A stretch of 51,298 nt of DNA from DATLFA01 sp039934635 (GCA_039934635.1 JBDTLT010000016.1:1-51298), one strand, 5' to 3'; counted from the first letter of the stretch, positions 42,610-51,298 are shown. Program-made: numbers and translations. The notes: a model not told the origin generated them from the sequence alone.

Positions 42610-43419
42610 GTGCCGCGTGTAACGATCGCGATACCCGTCTACAACAAGGGAAAGTATCTAGAGCCCACAATCGCGTCGGCGCTCGCGCAGACGTATGCAG
42701 ATATCGAGTTCCTCATCCTCGACAACTGCAGCACCGACGACAGTTGGTCGATCGTCGAGTCGTTCACCGATCCCCGCATTCGCAAGATTCGGTGGCCCGA
42801 GAACATCGGTCGGGCCGCCAATTTCAATTCTGCGTTCGAACTCGCGGAAGGTGAGTTCGTCAAGATTCTCGATGCCGACGACCTCCTGAAGCCCGAGTGC
42901 ATTGCTGCGCAGGTGCGCGCGTTCGATGAAGCTCCCCCCGAAGCGGTCATGGGCGTGGTTCGCCACGACTTCGTCAGTTCCAAGGGCCGAACGTTGTTGC
43001 GGTCGAAGGGAGTGCATGGTCTCGACGGGTATTATTCCGGTCGAGAGGCTGCCGACATCTCCCTCCGTGCCGCGGGCAACATCTTCGGCACCGAGTCGTC
43101 GTCCTTGATGCGCACCGTGGCTGCCCGCAAGGTCACGTGGCGCGAGACCGACATGGAGTCTGATCTCTACCTTCGCCTCTTCGCGTTGGGTGGGCTCGTC
43201 GTCGTTGCGCAGAGCCTGATCCAGGTGCGCCTGAACGGCGACTCGCACAGTTCCAAGAACGCGGCCGGCTATGGACGCGGCTACCAACGGTCGGTCGCCG
43301 AGCTCCTCGGCAGCGGCGCGTTCCCCGATCTCGCGCCACTCACCGCGCGTGAGCGACTCAAGACGTCGTTCCACGTGACCGCGTATCGCATGCTGCAGTG
43401 GGTCGGCATTCGTATCTGA
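42610..43419 (+). CDS. GT2 glycosyltransferase
   Basis: 269 residues, compact GT-A enzyme: VTIAIPVYNKGKYLEPTIAS, LILDNCSTDDSW, DAD at 88-90, and ESDLYLRLFALG as the ED-type motif. GGAGG lies ten bases before the GTG. It follows the flippase fusion by 66 bases and ends ten bases from the convergent GT8 gene. Confidence 0.9.
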   Translation: MPRVTIAIPVYNKGKYLEPTIASALAQTYADIEFLILDNCSTDDSWSIVESFTDPRIRKIRWPENIGRAANFNSAFELAEGEFVKILDADDLLKPECIAAQVRAFDEAPPEAVMGVVRHDFVSSKGRTLLRSKGVHGLDGYYSGREAADISLRAAGNIFGTESSSLMRTVAARKVTWRETDMESDLYLRLFALGGLVVVAQSLIQVRLNGDSHSSKNAAGYGRGYQRSVAELLGSGAFPDLAPLTARERLKTSFHVTAYRMLQWVGIRI

Positions 43420-43429
43420 CCGCCCGCCG

Positions 43430-44389
43430 TTAGTTCGTGCGGCGCGAGGAAACCCGAATCACCATGTCGATCGGGGCGACGAGCGGCGACCATGCGAGCC
43501 GAGTGAGACGCTCTCGCCGCCCGCCCAGCAACTCACCGGCGAACGCCGTCTTTTGGGCGGCCTGTCGCCACTCGTCGAACCAACGACTGCCGAGCCGGCC
43601 GCCGTAGCGGGGGTGCCACGGCTTTATCGATCCGGCGAAGTGCACGATCGCAGGGTCGGAGAGCGCTCTGTCGAGTTCGGCTGGGGGCAGCGCGGTGCCG
43701 ACACGTCGGCGCGTCGCCCGCCGGCCCCAACCACCCCACAACAGGTTCCACTGGGCGTCGAGACGGTGGCACCGACTGCCCAAGAGGACGTTGATCACGT
43801 CCTGGTCGGCCCATTGAAGATCGTCGGGATGCTCCGACGCGAATTCGATGGCGCGATGCGCAATTCGCTCGCCTCGCCACGCGGCGGTATCGACGACGAG
43901 AACGCCGGCGTTGTAGTACGGCGTATCGCGGGTCATGCCAAAGGTCGTGCAGTCGGACAGACCCAAGCCGGCAGAGGTCGCATTCAGATCGATGCAGGCT
44001 CCGACTGGCCGCTGCGCAAGATCGACTTCGAGCAACGGTCGCAACGATCGCCGGATGAGAACGTCGCCGTCGAGATACACGATCCGTTCGACGTGAGCAG
44101 GTACCGCATCGGCGCAAATCAACCGGGCGTAGCTCATGCGCGTGAAATGAGACGTGCCCTTGAGATGACGAGGAAGTACCTCTGACACGTCGATCCATTC
44201 GACTCGGAGCCCGTCGCGCAGGTGGCTCGTCGTGCGTTCACGATCTTTCGCCTCGACGCCATCGTGCAGAATGCTCACCACCAGATCGGGGTCGAGTCGG
44301 TCGAGCATCGACAAGACGCAAGCCACCGGGGCGAGGAAACCCGCGTCGGTGGCCAGCACGATGCGGGTGCTCTCGTTCCCACTGCTCAT
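43430..44389 (-). CDS. GT8-family glycosyltransferase
   Basis: 319 residues. The GT8 signature is clear: IVLATDAGFLAPVACVLSML, the metal-binding DGD at 107-109 in IVYLDGDVLI, YYNAGVLVVDTAAWR, ADQDVINVLL, and HFAGSIKPWH. LgtC/GlgA-like members transfer galactose or glucose with retention. AAGGGAG precedes the start, which overlaps the P450 stop (ATGA); this joins a glycan gene to an unrelated oxidative gene in one transcript. Confidence 0.92.
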   Translation of the reverse strand: MSSGNESTRIVLATDAGFLAPVACVLSMLDRLDPDLVVSILHDGVEAKDRERTTSHLRDGLRVEWIDVSEVLPRHLKGTSHFTRMSYARLICADAVPAHVERIVYLDGDVLIRRSLRPLLEVDLAQRPVGACIDLNATSAGLGLSDCTTFGMTRDTPYYNAGVLVVDTAAWRGERIAHRAIEFASEHPDDLQWADQDVINVLLGSRCHRLDAQWNLLWGGWGRRATRRRVGTALPPAELDRALSDPAIVHFAGSIKPWHPRYGGRLGSRWFDEWRQAAQKTAFAGELLGGRRERLTRLAWSPLVAPIDMVIRVSSRRTN

Positions 44390-45627
44390 GCGGCTCCCTT
44401 GCGCGCACGCGGAGTGAGTCGCACCGGGACGCGCTTGGTCGTGTTGGTCAGATTCGACTCGAGCCGTCGCACGGGACCGACGATTTCGGCCGAAGCAAAC
44501 TGATCGAAGAGCTCTTCGAAGAAGATGCGGGTCTCGAGCCGCGCCAAGCGGGCACCCAGGCAGAAGTGTTCGCCCCACCCGAACGCGAGTTGCGGGTTGG
44601 GATCGCGAGTGACATCGAAGTGGAACGGATCCGCGAACACGTCCTCGTCGAAGTTGGCGCTCGTGTAGTGCAACACCACGCGATCGCCCTCTCGTATCGT
44701 GCGGCCGCGCACGTCGACGTCGCGGGTGGCGGTCCGCCGGAAGTAGTGCACCGGTGTCACCCACCGCAGCATCTCTTCGACGGCCACCGGGATCTTGGAA
44801 TAGTCGTTGGCAAGCGTGGCCCACGCGTCGGGGTTCTCGATCAAGGCGATGAACGCACCCGACAGCAATGACCGCGTCGTCTCGTTGGCCGCGACCGCGA
44901 TCTGCACGAACAGACCGGCGAATTCGACCTCGTCGAGCGGGTGACCCTGGTAGGTGGCCTTCAGCATGAGGGAGATGAGGTCGGTGCCATCTTTGCCCTT
45001 GCGCGCGCTCGCCATCTCGTAGCCGAGCGCGCCGAGTTGGGCCCCGGGATCTTCGGCCGCCGCTCGGTCGCGTCCACCGCCACCGGCGATGACTTCGTCG
45101 GCGAGCGTCACGATGCGCTTTCGGTGCACCTCGGGCACGTCCATCATCTGGTTGATCGTCTGCATCGGTAGCTCACCGGCGACGTCCATCACGAAGTCGC
45201 ACGGGCTCATGTCCGCGGCCTCTTGCATGATCGCTCGGCTGCGCTCACGCAACCACGTCGCCATCGCATCGATGGTCTTCGGCGTGAACGCGGTCAACAC
45301 CAGGTTGCGCAATTCGCGGTGCTCGGGTGGGTCCATCGACAAGAGCTGCGTCTTGACCCGGGCCAATGCCTCGGGCGTTTGATCCTCGATCACGATGCCG
45401 CCACGGGCAGCCGAGAACGTGGCCGGGTCTTTGGACGCCGCAGCGACGTCCGCGTGCTTGAGCAGGTACCAGCACCCGCCGCCGTCGGGCAGTTCGTGCC
45501 ACAACACCGGGCTGTCTCGACGCAATCGCGCGAGTTTCTCGTGGGGTACGCCGTCGCCGTACTGACGATTGTCGTAGATGTCGGTCTCGGGCGTGCTGCC
45601 CCCGACGATCGGTGTGGTTGCCGTCAT
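44386..45627 (-). CDS. Cytochrome P450
   Basis: 413 residues, soluble bacterial P450. The I-helix oxygen motif is AVAANETTR, ExxR is EEMLR, and the haem loop is FGWGEHFCLGARLA with Cys356. The sequence resembles actinobacterial CYP groups that hydroxylate steroids or terpenes (CYP124/125/142-like). No ferredoxin or reductase is nearby. The start at 45627 has GAGG upstream. It diverges from a CoA-transferase gene. Confidence 0.93.
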   Translation of the reverse strand: MTATTPIVGGSTPETDIYDNRQYGDGVPHEKLARLRRDSPVLWHELPDGGGCWYLLKHADVAAASKDPATFSAARGGIVIEDQTPEALARVKTQLLSMDPPEHRELRNLVLTAFTPKTIDAMATWLRERSRAIMQEAADMSPCDFVMDVAGELPMQTINQMMDVPEVHRKRIVTLADEVIAGGGGRDRAAAEDPGAQLGALGYEMASARKGKDGTDLISLMLKATYQGHPLDEVEFAGLFVQIAVAANETTRSLLSGAFIALIENPDAWATLANDYSKIPVAVEEMLRWVTPVHYFRRTATRDVDVRGRTIREGDRVVLHYTSANFDEDVFADPFHFDVTRDPNPQLAFGWGEHFCLGARLARLETRIFFEELFDQFASAEIVGPVRRLESNLTNTTKRVPVRLTPRARKGAA

Positions 45628-45722
45628 GTCGCCTCGTTCGTTCCGATCCGGCGCGCATCGTATCGTTGGCGTTTGCCTCGAAGCCCGAGCGGCGCTTTGA
45701 GCGGGGACGACCGGAGGACAGC
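45628..45722. promoter_or_regulatory. Divergent promoter region, P450 / CaiB
   Basis: 95 bases. Overlapping TANNNT boxes occur on both strands around 45657-45666 (TATCGT forward, TACGAT reverse). A family B repeat occupies 45681-45706 in the leader of the CaiB gene. No operator is clear. Confidence 0.35.
45681..45706 (+). repeat. Family B palindromic repeat, copy 3 (diverged)
   Basis: Reads AAGCCCGAGCGGCGC then TTTGAGCGGGG, keeping CCCGAGCGG and GAGCGGGG of the full copies. It lies 17 bases before the CaiB start codon. Confidence 0.55.
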
Positions 45723-46931
45723 ATGGCGGATGAGTCGATGGGTGCGTTGGCAGGTATGCGGGTGGTCGACATCTCGACCTTCCTGGCCGGGCCACAGATC
45801 AGCGCCATCCTGGGCGACTTCGGTGCCGACGTGGTGAAGGTCGAACCGCCGGCGGGAGAGGCGTCACGCAAGATCGGTGCGCAGCGCAATGGGGCGTCGC
45901 TCATGTGGGCGCTCACGTCGCGCAACAAGCGCACCATAACGCTCGATCTCACGTCCGAGCCCGGCCGCGACATCTTTCGCGAGCTCGTACGCCACGCCGA
46001 TGTCGTCGTCGAGAACTACCCCGCGGAGCAACTCGCGACCTGGGGCCTCTCCTATGCCGATCTGTCGGCGATCAACAGTGCACTCGTCATGGTCAGCGTG
46101 TCGTGTTATGGCAATACGGGGCCGCTCGCCGCGCGCCCCGGCGCGGGGACATTGGCCGAGGCCTACGGCGGGCTCACCTACATGACCGGCGAAGCGTCGG
46201 GCCCGCCGATGTTGCCGTCGGTACCGTTGGGTGATTCGTTGAGCGCGCTTTCGGGTGTCATCGGCGCGCTCGTCGCGTGCTACCACAACAAGGTCAACGG
46301 CGGGGGTGGGCAACATGTCGACGTGAGCTTCTACGAGCCGGTATTGACACTGCTACAGCCGACGATCATTGCGTACGACCCCGCAGCCAACGAGCCCCCA
46401 CCGATGCGCACGGGTTCGCGCATCCCGACCGGTGTACCGCGCAACGTGTACCGCGCCGGCGACGACCGCTGGCTGGTGGTGTCGGGGACGACCGACCGGC
46501 AGGTGGCCCGCATCCTCAAGATCGTCGGTGCCGATACGCCAGAGGGTCAGGCCAAGTTCGCCCGCAGCGTGGATCGCATCGCGAACGCAGACGAACTCGA
46601 CGCGCTCGTCGCCCAGTGGATCGCCGCGCACCCACTCGACGAGGTCCTGGCCGTGATGGCCGACAATCGCGTGCCGGCCGCGCCCGTGAACGACGTGCCC
46701 GCATTGTTGAACGATCCGCACATCCGGGCGCGGGGGAGCATCGTGGCCGTCGACGACGCGGCGATGGGAGAGTTGCACATGGTGCCGGCTTCGCCGCGTC
46801 TCGACGCAACGCCGGCGACGATCCGGTTCCCCGGCGCCGCGATTGGTGCGTTCAACGAGCAGGTGTACCGCGAGTGGTTGGGCTATGACGCAGCGACACT
46901 CGAACAGTTGCGTGATAGCAAGGTCATCTGA
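45723..46931 (+). CDS. CaiB/BaiF family III CoA-transferase
   Basis: 402 residues, single module. LAGMRVVDISTFLAGP, ILGDFGADVVKVEPP, and the catalytic Asp171 in PLGDSLSA. RNKRTITLDLT is the CoA-binding turn. GGAGG lies six bases before ATG 45723; upstream in-frame readings are not conserved. The enzyme moves CoA between acids, perhaps activating the product of the divergent P450. A tandem double CaiB follows 40 bases later. Confidence 0.92.
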   Translation: MADESMGALAGMRVVDISTFLAGPQISAILGDFGADVVKVEPPAGEASRKIGAQRNGASLMWALTSRNKRTITLDLTSEPGRDIFRELVRHADVVVENYPAEQLATWGLSYADLSAINSALVMVSVSCYGNTGPLAARPGAGTLAEAYGGLTYMTGEASGPPMLPSVPLGDSLSALSGVIGALVACYHNKVNGGGGQHVDVSFYEPVLTLLQPTIIAYDPAANEPPPMRTGSRIPTGVPRNVYRAGDDRWLVVSGTTDRQVARILKIVGADTPEGQAKFARSVDRIANADELDALVAQWIAAHPLDEVLAVMADNRVPAAPVNDVPALLNDPHIRARGSIVAVDDAAMGELHMVPASPRLDATPATIRFPGAAIGAFNEQVYREWLGYDAATLEQLRDSKVI

Positions 46932-46932
46932 C

Positions 46933-46957
46933 AGGCCCGAGGGGCCCTTCAGAGCGG
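46933..46957 (+). repeat. Family B palindromic repeat, copy 4
   Basis: Reads AGGCCCGAGGGGCCC then TTCAGAGCGG. It lies in the 40-base gap before the double CaiB gene, 14 bases before its ATG. Confidence 0.7.
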
Positions 46958-46971
46958 AATGCGGGGGACTG

Positions 46972-49368
46972 ATGCAGGGGCTGGCCGACGTACGGGTCAT
47001 CGACTTCTCGACAGGATATTGCGGCGCTTATTGCACCAAGTTGTTGGCCGATGGTGGCGCTGACGTCATCAAGGTCGAATCACCGCAGGGCGACCCGTTG
47101 CGTCGATGGTCGGCGACGGGCGCCGATCTCGGAGACGCCGACAGCGCGATATTCCGCTATCTCCACACGTCCAAGCGTTCGATCGTGGGCAGTCTTGCCG
47201 ATGCCGCGGTACAAGATCTCGTTACCGGCGCGGACCTCGTTGTCGAAGACTACGGGGCCCGAGCGGCCCTTCAGAGCGGGGCGGTCGGTGCGGCCGGTGA
47301 CTTCGATCGATCGTCGCTGCGACAAGGACGCCCGTATCTCGTCGTGCTGTCGATTTCGCCGTTCGGTTTGACAGGCCCGTTGGCCGAACGCCCGGCGACG
47401 GAGTTCACGGTCCAGGCAGAGTCGGGGTCGATCCTGTACCGAGGACGCCCCGATCAACCGCCGATCCAGGGCGGCGGCCGCATCAGCGATTGGACAGCGG
47501 CCGCTTATGCCGCGCCCGCCGCGCTCGGCGCGGTGTGGCGCGCTCGCCGCACGGGCATCGGTGACGATATCGATTTCTCGATCGCAGAGGTGAACGCCAT
47601 CGCGGCGTCGACTTTCAGCGATCTCTCGCATCACATGGCGGGTCGCCCACCGATCACGACGGTTTGTCGCAATCTCGAGACACCGTCGATCGAACCGGCA
47701 CGCGACGGATGGATCGGTTTCAACACCAACGCCGCACACATGTTCCAGGGCCTGTTGCTGATGATCGAACGCGCCGACTTGTTCGATGACGCGGATCTCG
47801 CATCGTTCGGCGGCCGCACCAGGCGACGCGCCGAGTGGGAAGCCATCTTGCATGCGTGGACCACGCAGCACGACTGTGCCGAGATCATGACCCTCGCCGC
47901 GGAACTGCGCGTACCCTGCACGCAGGTCTACGACGGGCAATCGATCTTCGAGAACGAGCACTTACGCGAGCGCGGAGTTTTCGTCGACAATCCCGACGGT
48001 TTTCGTCAGCCCCGTCCGCCCTATCTCATCGACGGCTCTGCGCCGCGTCCGTTCACCGCGGCGCCCAAGCTCGGTGAGCACACAGGAACGATCGAAGCCC
48101 GCCCGCGACCGTCCGCGGTGTCGAGCGAGCGCGCGGCCAACGCCAAGTTGCCGTTCGAAGGTTTGCGCATCCTCGACATCACGTCGTGGTGGGCGGGGCC
48201 TTCGTCGACGCACTTCTTTGCCCTACTCGGCGCCGAGGTGTGGCACGTCGAGTCGATCACCCATCTCGACGGCATGCGCATGACGGGTTACATGTTCGGT
48301 CGCCCCGATTGGTGGGAGTGGGGACACATGTTCACCGCGGCCAACACCAACAAGCTGGGCGTGACGATCAACATCGACGACCCCGCCGGCAAACTGTTGA
48401 TCGACGACCTCATCCGCGAATGTGACGTCGTGGCGGAGAATTTTGTCCCGCGTGTCATCGAGAAATGGGGGTTGAGTTGGGAGCACATTCACAAACTCAA
48501 CCAACGCGCCATCTATCTGCGCATGCCTGCATTCGGTCTCTCGGGGCCGTGGCGCGAACGGCCCGGATTCGCCCAGACCATGGAGCAGCTGACGGGCATG
48601 GCCTGGATCACGGGTCATCTCGACGACCAGCCGCGCATCATGCGAGGACCATGCGATCCGATTGCCGGGCTGCACGGCGCAACCGCGCTGATGGTCGCAC
48701 TCTGGGAGCGCGAACAGACCGGCAGGGGTGTCTTCATCGAGTCGACCATGGTCGAGGCCGCGCTCAACTGCGCCGCTGAGCAGATCATCGAATACACGGC
48801 GTACGGCAACTTGATGACGCGATCAGGCAATCGTTCGCCGCAGGCCGCGCCGCAAGGCGTCTACGCCTGCCCCGGCTTCGAACAGTGGCTCGCGGTATCA
48901 GTAGAGACCAACGCGCAATGGGATGGCCTGGTGCGAGCGCTCGGCGAGCCGGCGTGGGCCGCGGATCCCGCGTTGTCGACGCGTGCCGGCCGCCGCGAGC
49001 GTCACGACGCCATCGACGACGCACTCGACGCGTGGGCGGCGGCGCACGAACTCGACGATGCGGTCACGTTGCTGCTGGCGCACGGTGTCCCGGCGGCGCG
49101 CTGCTGGGACCCGCGCATTCAGAGCAGGCACCCGCAGATGGTGGCGCGAGGGTTCTACGAAGATCTCGTACACCCGTCGATCGGCGTGCACCCGGTGCCG
49201 ACGTTGCCCTTCAAGTACTCGGGCGTCGACCGGTGGACGCAACGCGCGACACCGACGCTGGGTCAGGACACGCGTGACGTGTTGACTCGGGTGCTCGGCA
49301 AGACCGAGGCCGAATGTGATCAGCTCGAGTTGGACGGTGTCATCGGCACTCGCCCGAAGGGCGTATAG
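46972..49368 (+). CDS. Tandem double CaiB/BaiF (family III) CoA-transferase
   Basis: 798 residues in two modules (about 1-385 and 405-798), paralogous to 10133-12496 along its full length; both end in a similar LDGVIGTRPKG tail. The Asp is kept in both modules: D173 (RISDW) and D562 (GPCDPIAG). Between VVED and PYLVV this copy is about 11 residues longer than its paralogue, and a family B repeat encodes residues 95-103 of that insertion. The start at 46972 has GGGGG upstream. It overlaps the convergent membrane gene by 49 bases at the 3' end. Confidence 0.9.
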   Translation: MQGLADVRVIDFSTGYCGAYCTKLLADGGADVIKVESPQGDPLRRWSATGADLGDADSAIFRYLHTSKRSIVGSLADAAVQDLVTGADLVVEDYGARAALQSGAVGAAGDFDRSSLRQGRPYLVVLSISPFGLTGPLAERPATEFTVQAESGSILYRGRPDQPPIQGGGRISDWTAAAYAAPAALGAVWRARRTGIGDDIDFSIAEVNAIAASTFSDLSHHMAGRPPITTVCRNLETPSIEPARDGWIGFNTNAAHMFQGLLLMIERADLFDDADLASFGGRTRRRAEWEAILHAWTTQHDCAEIMTLAAELRVPCTQVYDGQSIFENEHLRERGVFVDNPDGFRQPRPPYLIDGSAPRPFTAAPKLGEHTGTIEARPRPSAVSSERAANAKLPFEGLRILDITSWWAGPSSTHFFALLGAEVWHVESITHLDGMRMTGYMFGRPDWWEWGHMFTAANTNKLGVTINIDDPAGKLLIDDLIRECDVVAENFVPRVIEKWGLSWEHIHKLNQRAIYLRMPAFGLSGPWRERPGFAQTMEQLTGMAWITGHLDDQPRIMRGPCDPIAGLHGATALMVALWEREQTGRGVFIESTMVEAALNCAAEQIIEYTAYGNLMTRSGNRSPQAAPQGVYACPGFEQWLAVSVETNAQWDGLVRALGEPAWAADPALSTRAGRRERHDAIDDALDAWAAAHELDDAVTLLLAHGVPAARCWDPRIQSRHPQMVARGFYEDLVHPSIGVHPVPTLPFKYSGVDRWTQRATPTLGQDTRDVLTRVLGKTEAECDQLELDGVIGTRPKGV
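47255..47280 (+). repeat. Family B palindromic repeat, copy 5 (intragenic)
   Basis: Reads GGGCCCGAGCGGCCC then TTCAGAGCGGG, the most complete copy, inside the double CaiB gene, encoding ARAALQSG. Confidence 0.75.
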
Positions 49369-51298
49369 CGACCGAGAAGTGCCGCGAACATGTAGAGGCC
49401 GAGGGCGATGAGCAGGAGTGCGCGGTAACCGAGCAGCAGCGCGAAGTACTCGAGCGTGCCGCCCGCCATGATGCCGAGGAGGTTGCTGCCGAAGGCGATG
49501 TCGGCCGTCTCACTGTCGCGGAACGAACGGGCGAACACGACATTGGCGATGAAGACCGGTGTGAACGCCATCACGGCGGCAACGACGTAACGCAGTATTG
49601 GCGTGTCGAAGAGCAAGCGCTCGGGCCGCACGATGAAGTTGATGATCAGCGTGACCGCCAATAGCGCGTAAAGAATGCCGGGCCTTCGTATCTGCAGGCG
49701 CGAGCTCACGAGAATCGCGATCAGCACGCTGGTGAGGATGGCGAAGAAAACCAGCGAATTCACCATCCACGTGCTGCCGAACAGCAACCCGAAAGCGACG
49801 ATGCTCTTGGTCTCGAGCAGGATGAACGCCGCGCCGAGGAAGAACATGTGGAGGTCGAAGCGGCGCAGCGCCTTGCGCGGCATGGCGATGAGCACACCGA
49901 TCAGCGCAATGCCGGCGAGCAGTAGCAACGAGCCGACGTAGATCTTGGGAAATACCGGTGTCTTGAGATAGAGGAACGGCCAGTTGTCGGTGGCGGGTCG
50001 GGGCGCATTGACGGTCGGGTAGAAGCCCTCGCCGATGACGTCGACGCGAGTCTCATCGCGACCCGGGAGTTCGGCATACGGCTTGTTGAGCGCGGCGGGA
50101 ATCTGCGCGACCTTTGGCCCCGCCATGAGAACCGCCGCCCGGCCCCAACCGCCGTAGGTGCTGACGTAGGGGTCTTGGCCAAAGACGTCCTTCATCATGG
50201 CGGCGATCTTGTCGACCAGCCACGGCTCTCGGTAGTAGTTGTACAAGAGGACCATGCCGTCGTCGGTCAGGTGATCGCGCGCATCCTCGATGGCCTCCTT
50301 GGTGAGTAGGAAGCTTTCGAGGCGCAGGTTGGAGAAGCCCGAAGTGAGTGTGAGCGAATCGGGTAGCGCGAACGAAATGAGGTCGTAGCGTTTGTCGGTG
50401 TTGCGCATGAATGCCCGGCCGTCGTTGACGTAGGTAGTCACACGGGGGTCTTGATAGGGCTTCTCGGGATTCAGTTTTTTGCCGAGATCGAGAATCTTGG
50501 GATCGATCTCGACCGCGTCGATGTGCGGTACGCCTGCCGCCAACGCCACGGCGGTGTCAGATCCGCTGCCCGCGCCGAGGATCAACGTGTTCTCGAATTG
50601 TTGGGCAGGAAAGAGCTCGTAGACGCGGTTGTAGAACGACTCTTTGTATTCGATCTCGGTGGCCGTCTGCTGTCCGCTGTTGTTGACGTTGATGATGACG
50701 CCGGTGCCTTGTGCGGCGGGCTCGACAGTGAGCTTGTAGTACGGCGACCACTGCGTGCTGCTCTGCAGATGTACGACGATGATGAGTGTCGCAAGTATCG
50801 GCAACCCGCCGAGCATGATCGTGCGGGGACCGGCCAATGAGATCAGCAGCACGGTGAGGGCGCCGAACCACACGATCGGCGGAGCGGAGAACCATGCGAA
50901 CGCGAAGAACATTGCGGTACCGGCCATGCTGCCGATGATGTCGATGGTGTACGCCTGCAAGCGGGGCAACGCGTTGAGCAATGGGCCGAGCGGTCGCGCC
51001 AACGGCACCATCGTGAGGGTGACGAGCAAGATCACGATCGGTAGCACGAGGTAGTGCTCACTCTTTGCAATGCTCTCGCCCGCGCCGTAATACAACACGT
51101 CGGTGGAGTTGAGGCGCACTTCGATCTTGTTGCGCCACACGTAGATGACGAGGAACGCGAGCATCAACGGGAAGGGCGGCAGTCGCCACGAACGTCGGCT
51201 GACGAGAATGCCGAGGCCGATGCCGAGGAACGCGGACAACAAGATGAAGTTGCTGAAGTAGCCGATGTACCGGATGTAGGCCGGAATCCATCGAATGC
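49320..51298 (-). CDS. Membrane spermidine-synthase-like protein (partial, N-terminus beyond window)
   Basis: At least 658 residues; the frame stays open to the window edge (PAYIRYIGYFSNF precedes the first segments). N-terminal membrane helices are followed by a SAM-methyltransferase/spermidine-synthase domain (LILGAGSGSDTAVALAAG, HIDAVEIDPKIL, YDLISFALPDS), then seven or so C-terminal helices (FFLGAAFILLETKSIVAFG). These fused proteins are common in bacteria and their reaction is not established. The stop lies inside the 3' end of the convergent CoA-transferase gene. Confidence 0.88.
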   Translation of the reverse strand, partial: IRWIPAYIRYIGYFSNFILLSAFLGIGLGILVSRRSWRLPPFPLMLAFLVIYVWRNKIEVRLNSTDVLYYGAGESIAKSEHYLVLPIVILLVTLTMVPLARPLGPLLNALPRLQAYTIDIIGSMAGTAMFFAFAWFSAPPIVWFGALTVLLISLAGPRTIMLGGLPILATLIIVVHLQSSTQWSPYYKLTVEPAAQGTGVIINVNNSGQQTATEIEYKESFYNRVYELFPAQQFENTLILGAGSGSDTAVALAAGVPHIDAVEIDPKILDLGKKLNPEKPYQDPRVTTYVNDGRAFMRNTDKRYDLISFALPDSLTLTSGFSNLRLESFLLTKEAIEDARDHLTDDGMVLLYNYYREPWLVDKIAAMMKDVFGQDPYVSTYGGWGRAAVLMAGPKVAQIPAALNKPYAELPGRDETRVDVIGEGFYPTVNAPRPATDNWPFLYLKTPVFPKIYVGSLLLLAGIALIGVLIAMPRKALRRFDLHMFFLGAAFILLETKSIVAFGLLFGSTWMVNSLVFFAILTSVLIAILVSSRLQIRRPGILYALLAVTLIINFIVRPERLLFDTPILRYVVAAVMAFTPVFIANVVFARSFRDSETADIAFGSNLLGIMAGGTLEYFALLLGYRALLLIALGLYMFAALLGRYTPFGRVPMTPSNSS

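Overview
The window is GC-rich, densely packed DNA with actinobacterial character: many GTG and TTG starts, ATGA/GTGA start-stop overlaps, an F420-type luciferase-like oxidoreductase, a P450, a DUF1003/MgtE-N pair and several CaiB/BaiF CoA-transferases. The mix of acyl-CoA chemistry and lipid-linked polysaccharide genes looks most like a free-living Acidimicrobiia-type actinobacterium. That placement is inference from gene content; there is no rRNA or other phylogenetic marker. I found no tRNA, rRNA, CRISPR array, transposase, integrase or phage gene. No gap between genes exceeds 300 bases; the longest, about 280 bases, lies between 6330 and 6607.

Layout. 191-4525: small catabolic or housekeeping genes (SnoaL-like proteins, histidine phosphatase, cupin, luciferase-like oxidoreductase, serine hydrolase). 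4598-7381: cytoplasmic MgtE-N/CBS protein, DUF1003 membrane protein and an SDR dehydrogenase. 7402-12496, minus strand: a likely operon of a tandem double CaiB CoA-transferase, a Gfo/Idh/MocA oxidoreductase, a TIM-barrel epimerase-like protein and an RDD membrane protein. 12625-17374, plus strand: a likely operon of a thiolase-fold protein, a DUF35 zinc-ribbon/OB protein, a SnoaL-like protein, an acyl-CoA ligase and an unrecognised protein; the first two resemble the aldolase pairs of steroid side-chain catabolism. 17441-20135: a CoxL/XdhA-type molybdoprotein, a 5'-truncated VOC gene and copies of a palindromic repeat (family A). 20132-22420: a membrane GGDEF/EAL protein. 22512-29765: a minus-strand trio (epimerase, DUF4011 helicase with a Vsr-like nuclease end, glutamine amidotransferase) facing a divergent SF2 helicase, a possible DNA-handling or defence locus. 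29823-44389: a surface-polysaccharide locus with a sugar epimerase, a UDP-galactopyranose-mutase-like flavoprotein, two secreted clan GH-A-like hydrolases, four GT2 enzymes, a GT8 enzyme and a 1322-residue protein joining a flippase to a second polytopic membrane domain through a repetitive acidic linker. 44386-49368: P450 and CoA-transferase genes, including a second tandem double CaiB. 49320-51298: the end of a membrane spermidine-synthase-like protein cut by the window edge.

The least expected signals are two families of short palindromic repeats. Family A (GGCGGAGCCGCACTAG core) sits at gene ends, twice supplies or abuts a stop codon, and marks the broken end of the VOC gene. Family B (GGGCCCGAGCGGCCC followed by about ten further bases) occurs at least five times: twice just upstream of CaiB genes and three times inside coding sequence, in three different readings. 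In one case it accounts for most of an 11-residue insertion relative to a paralogue in the same window.
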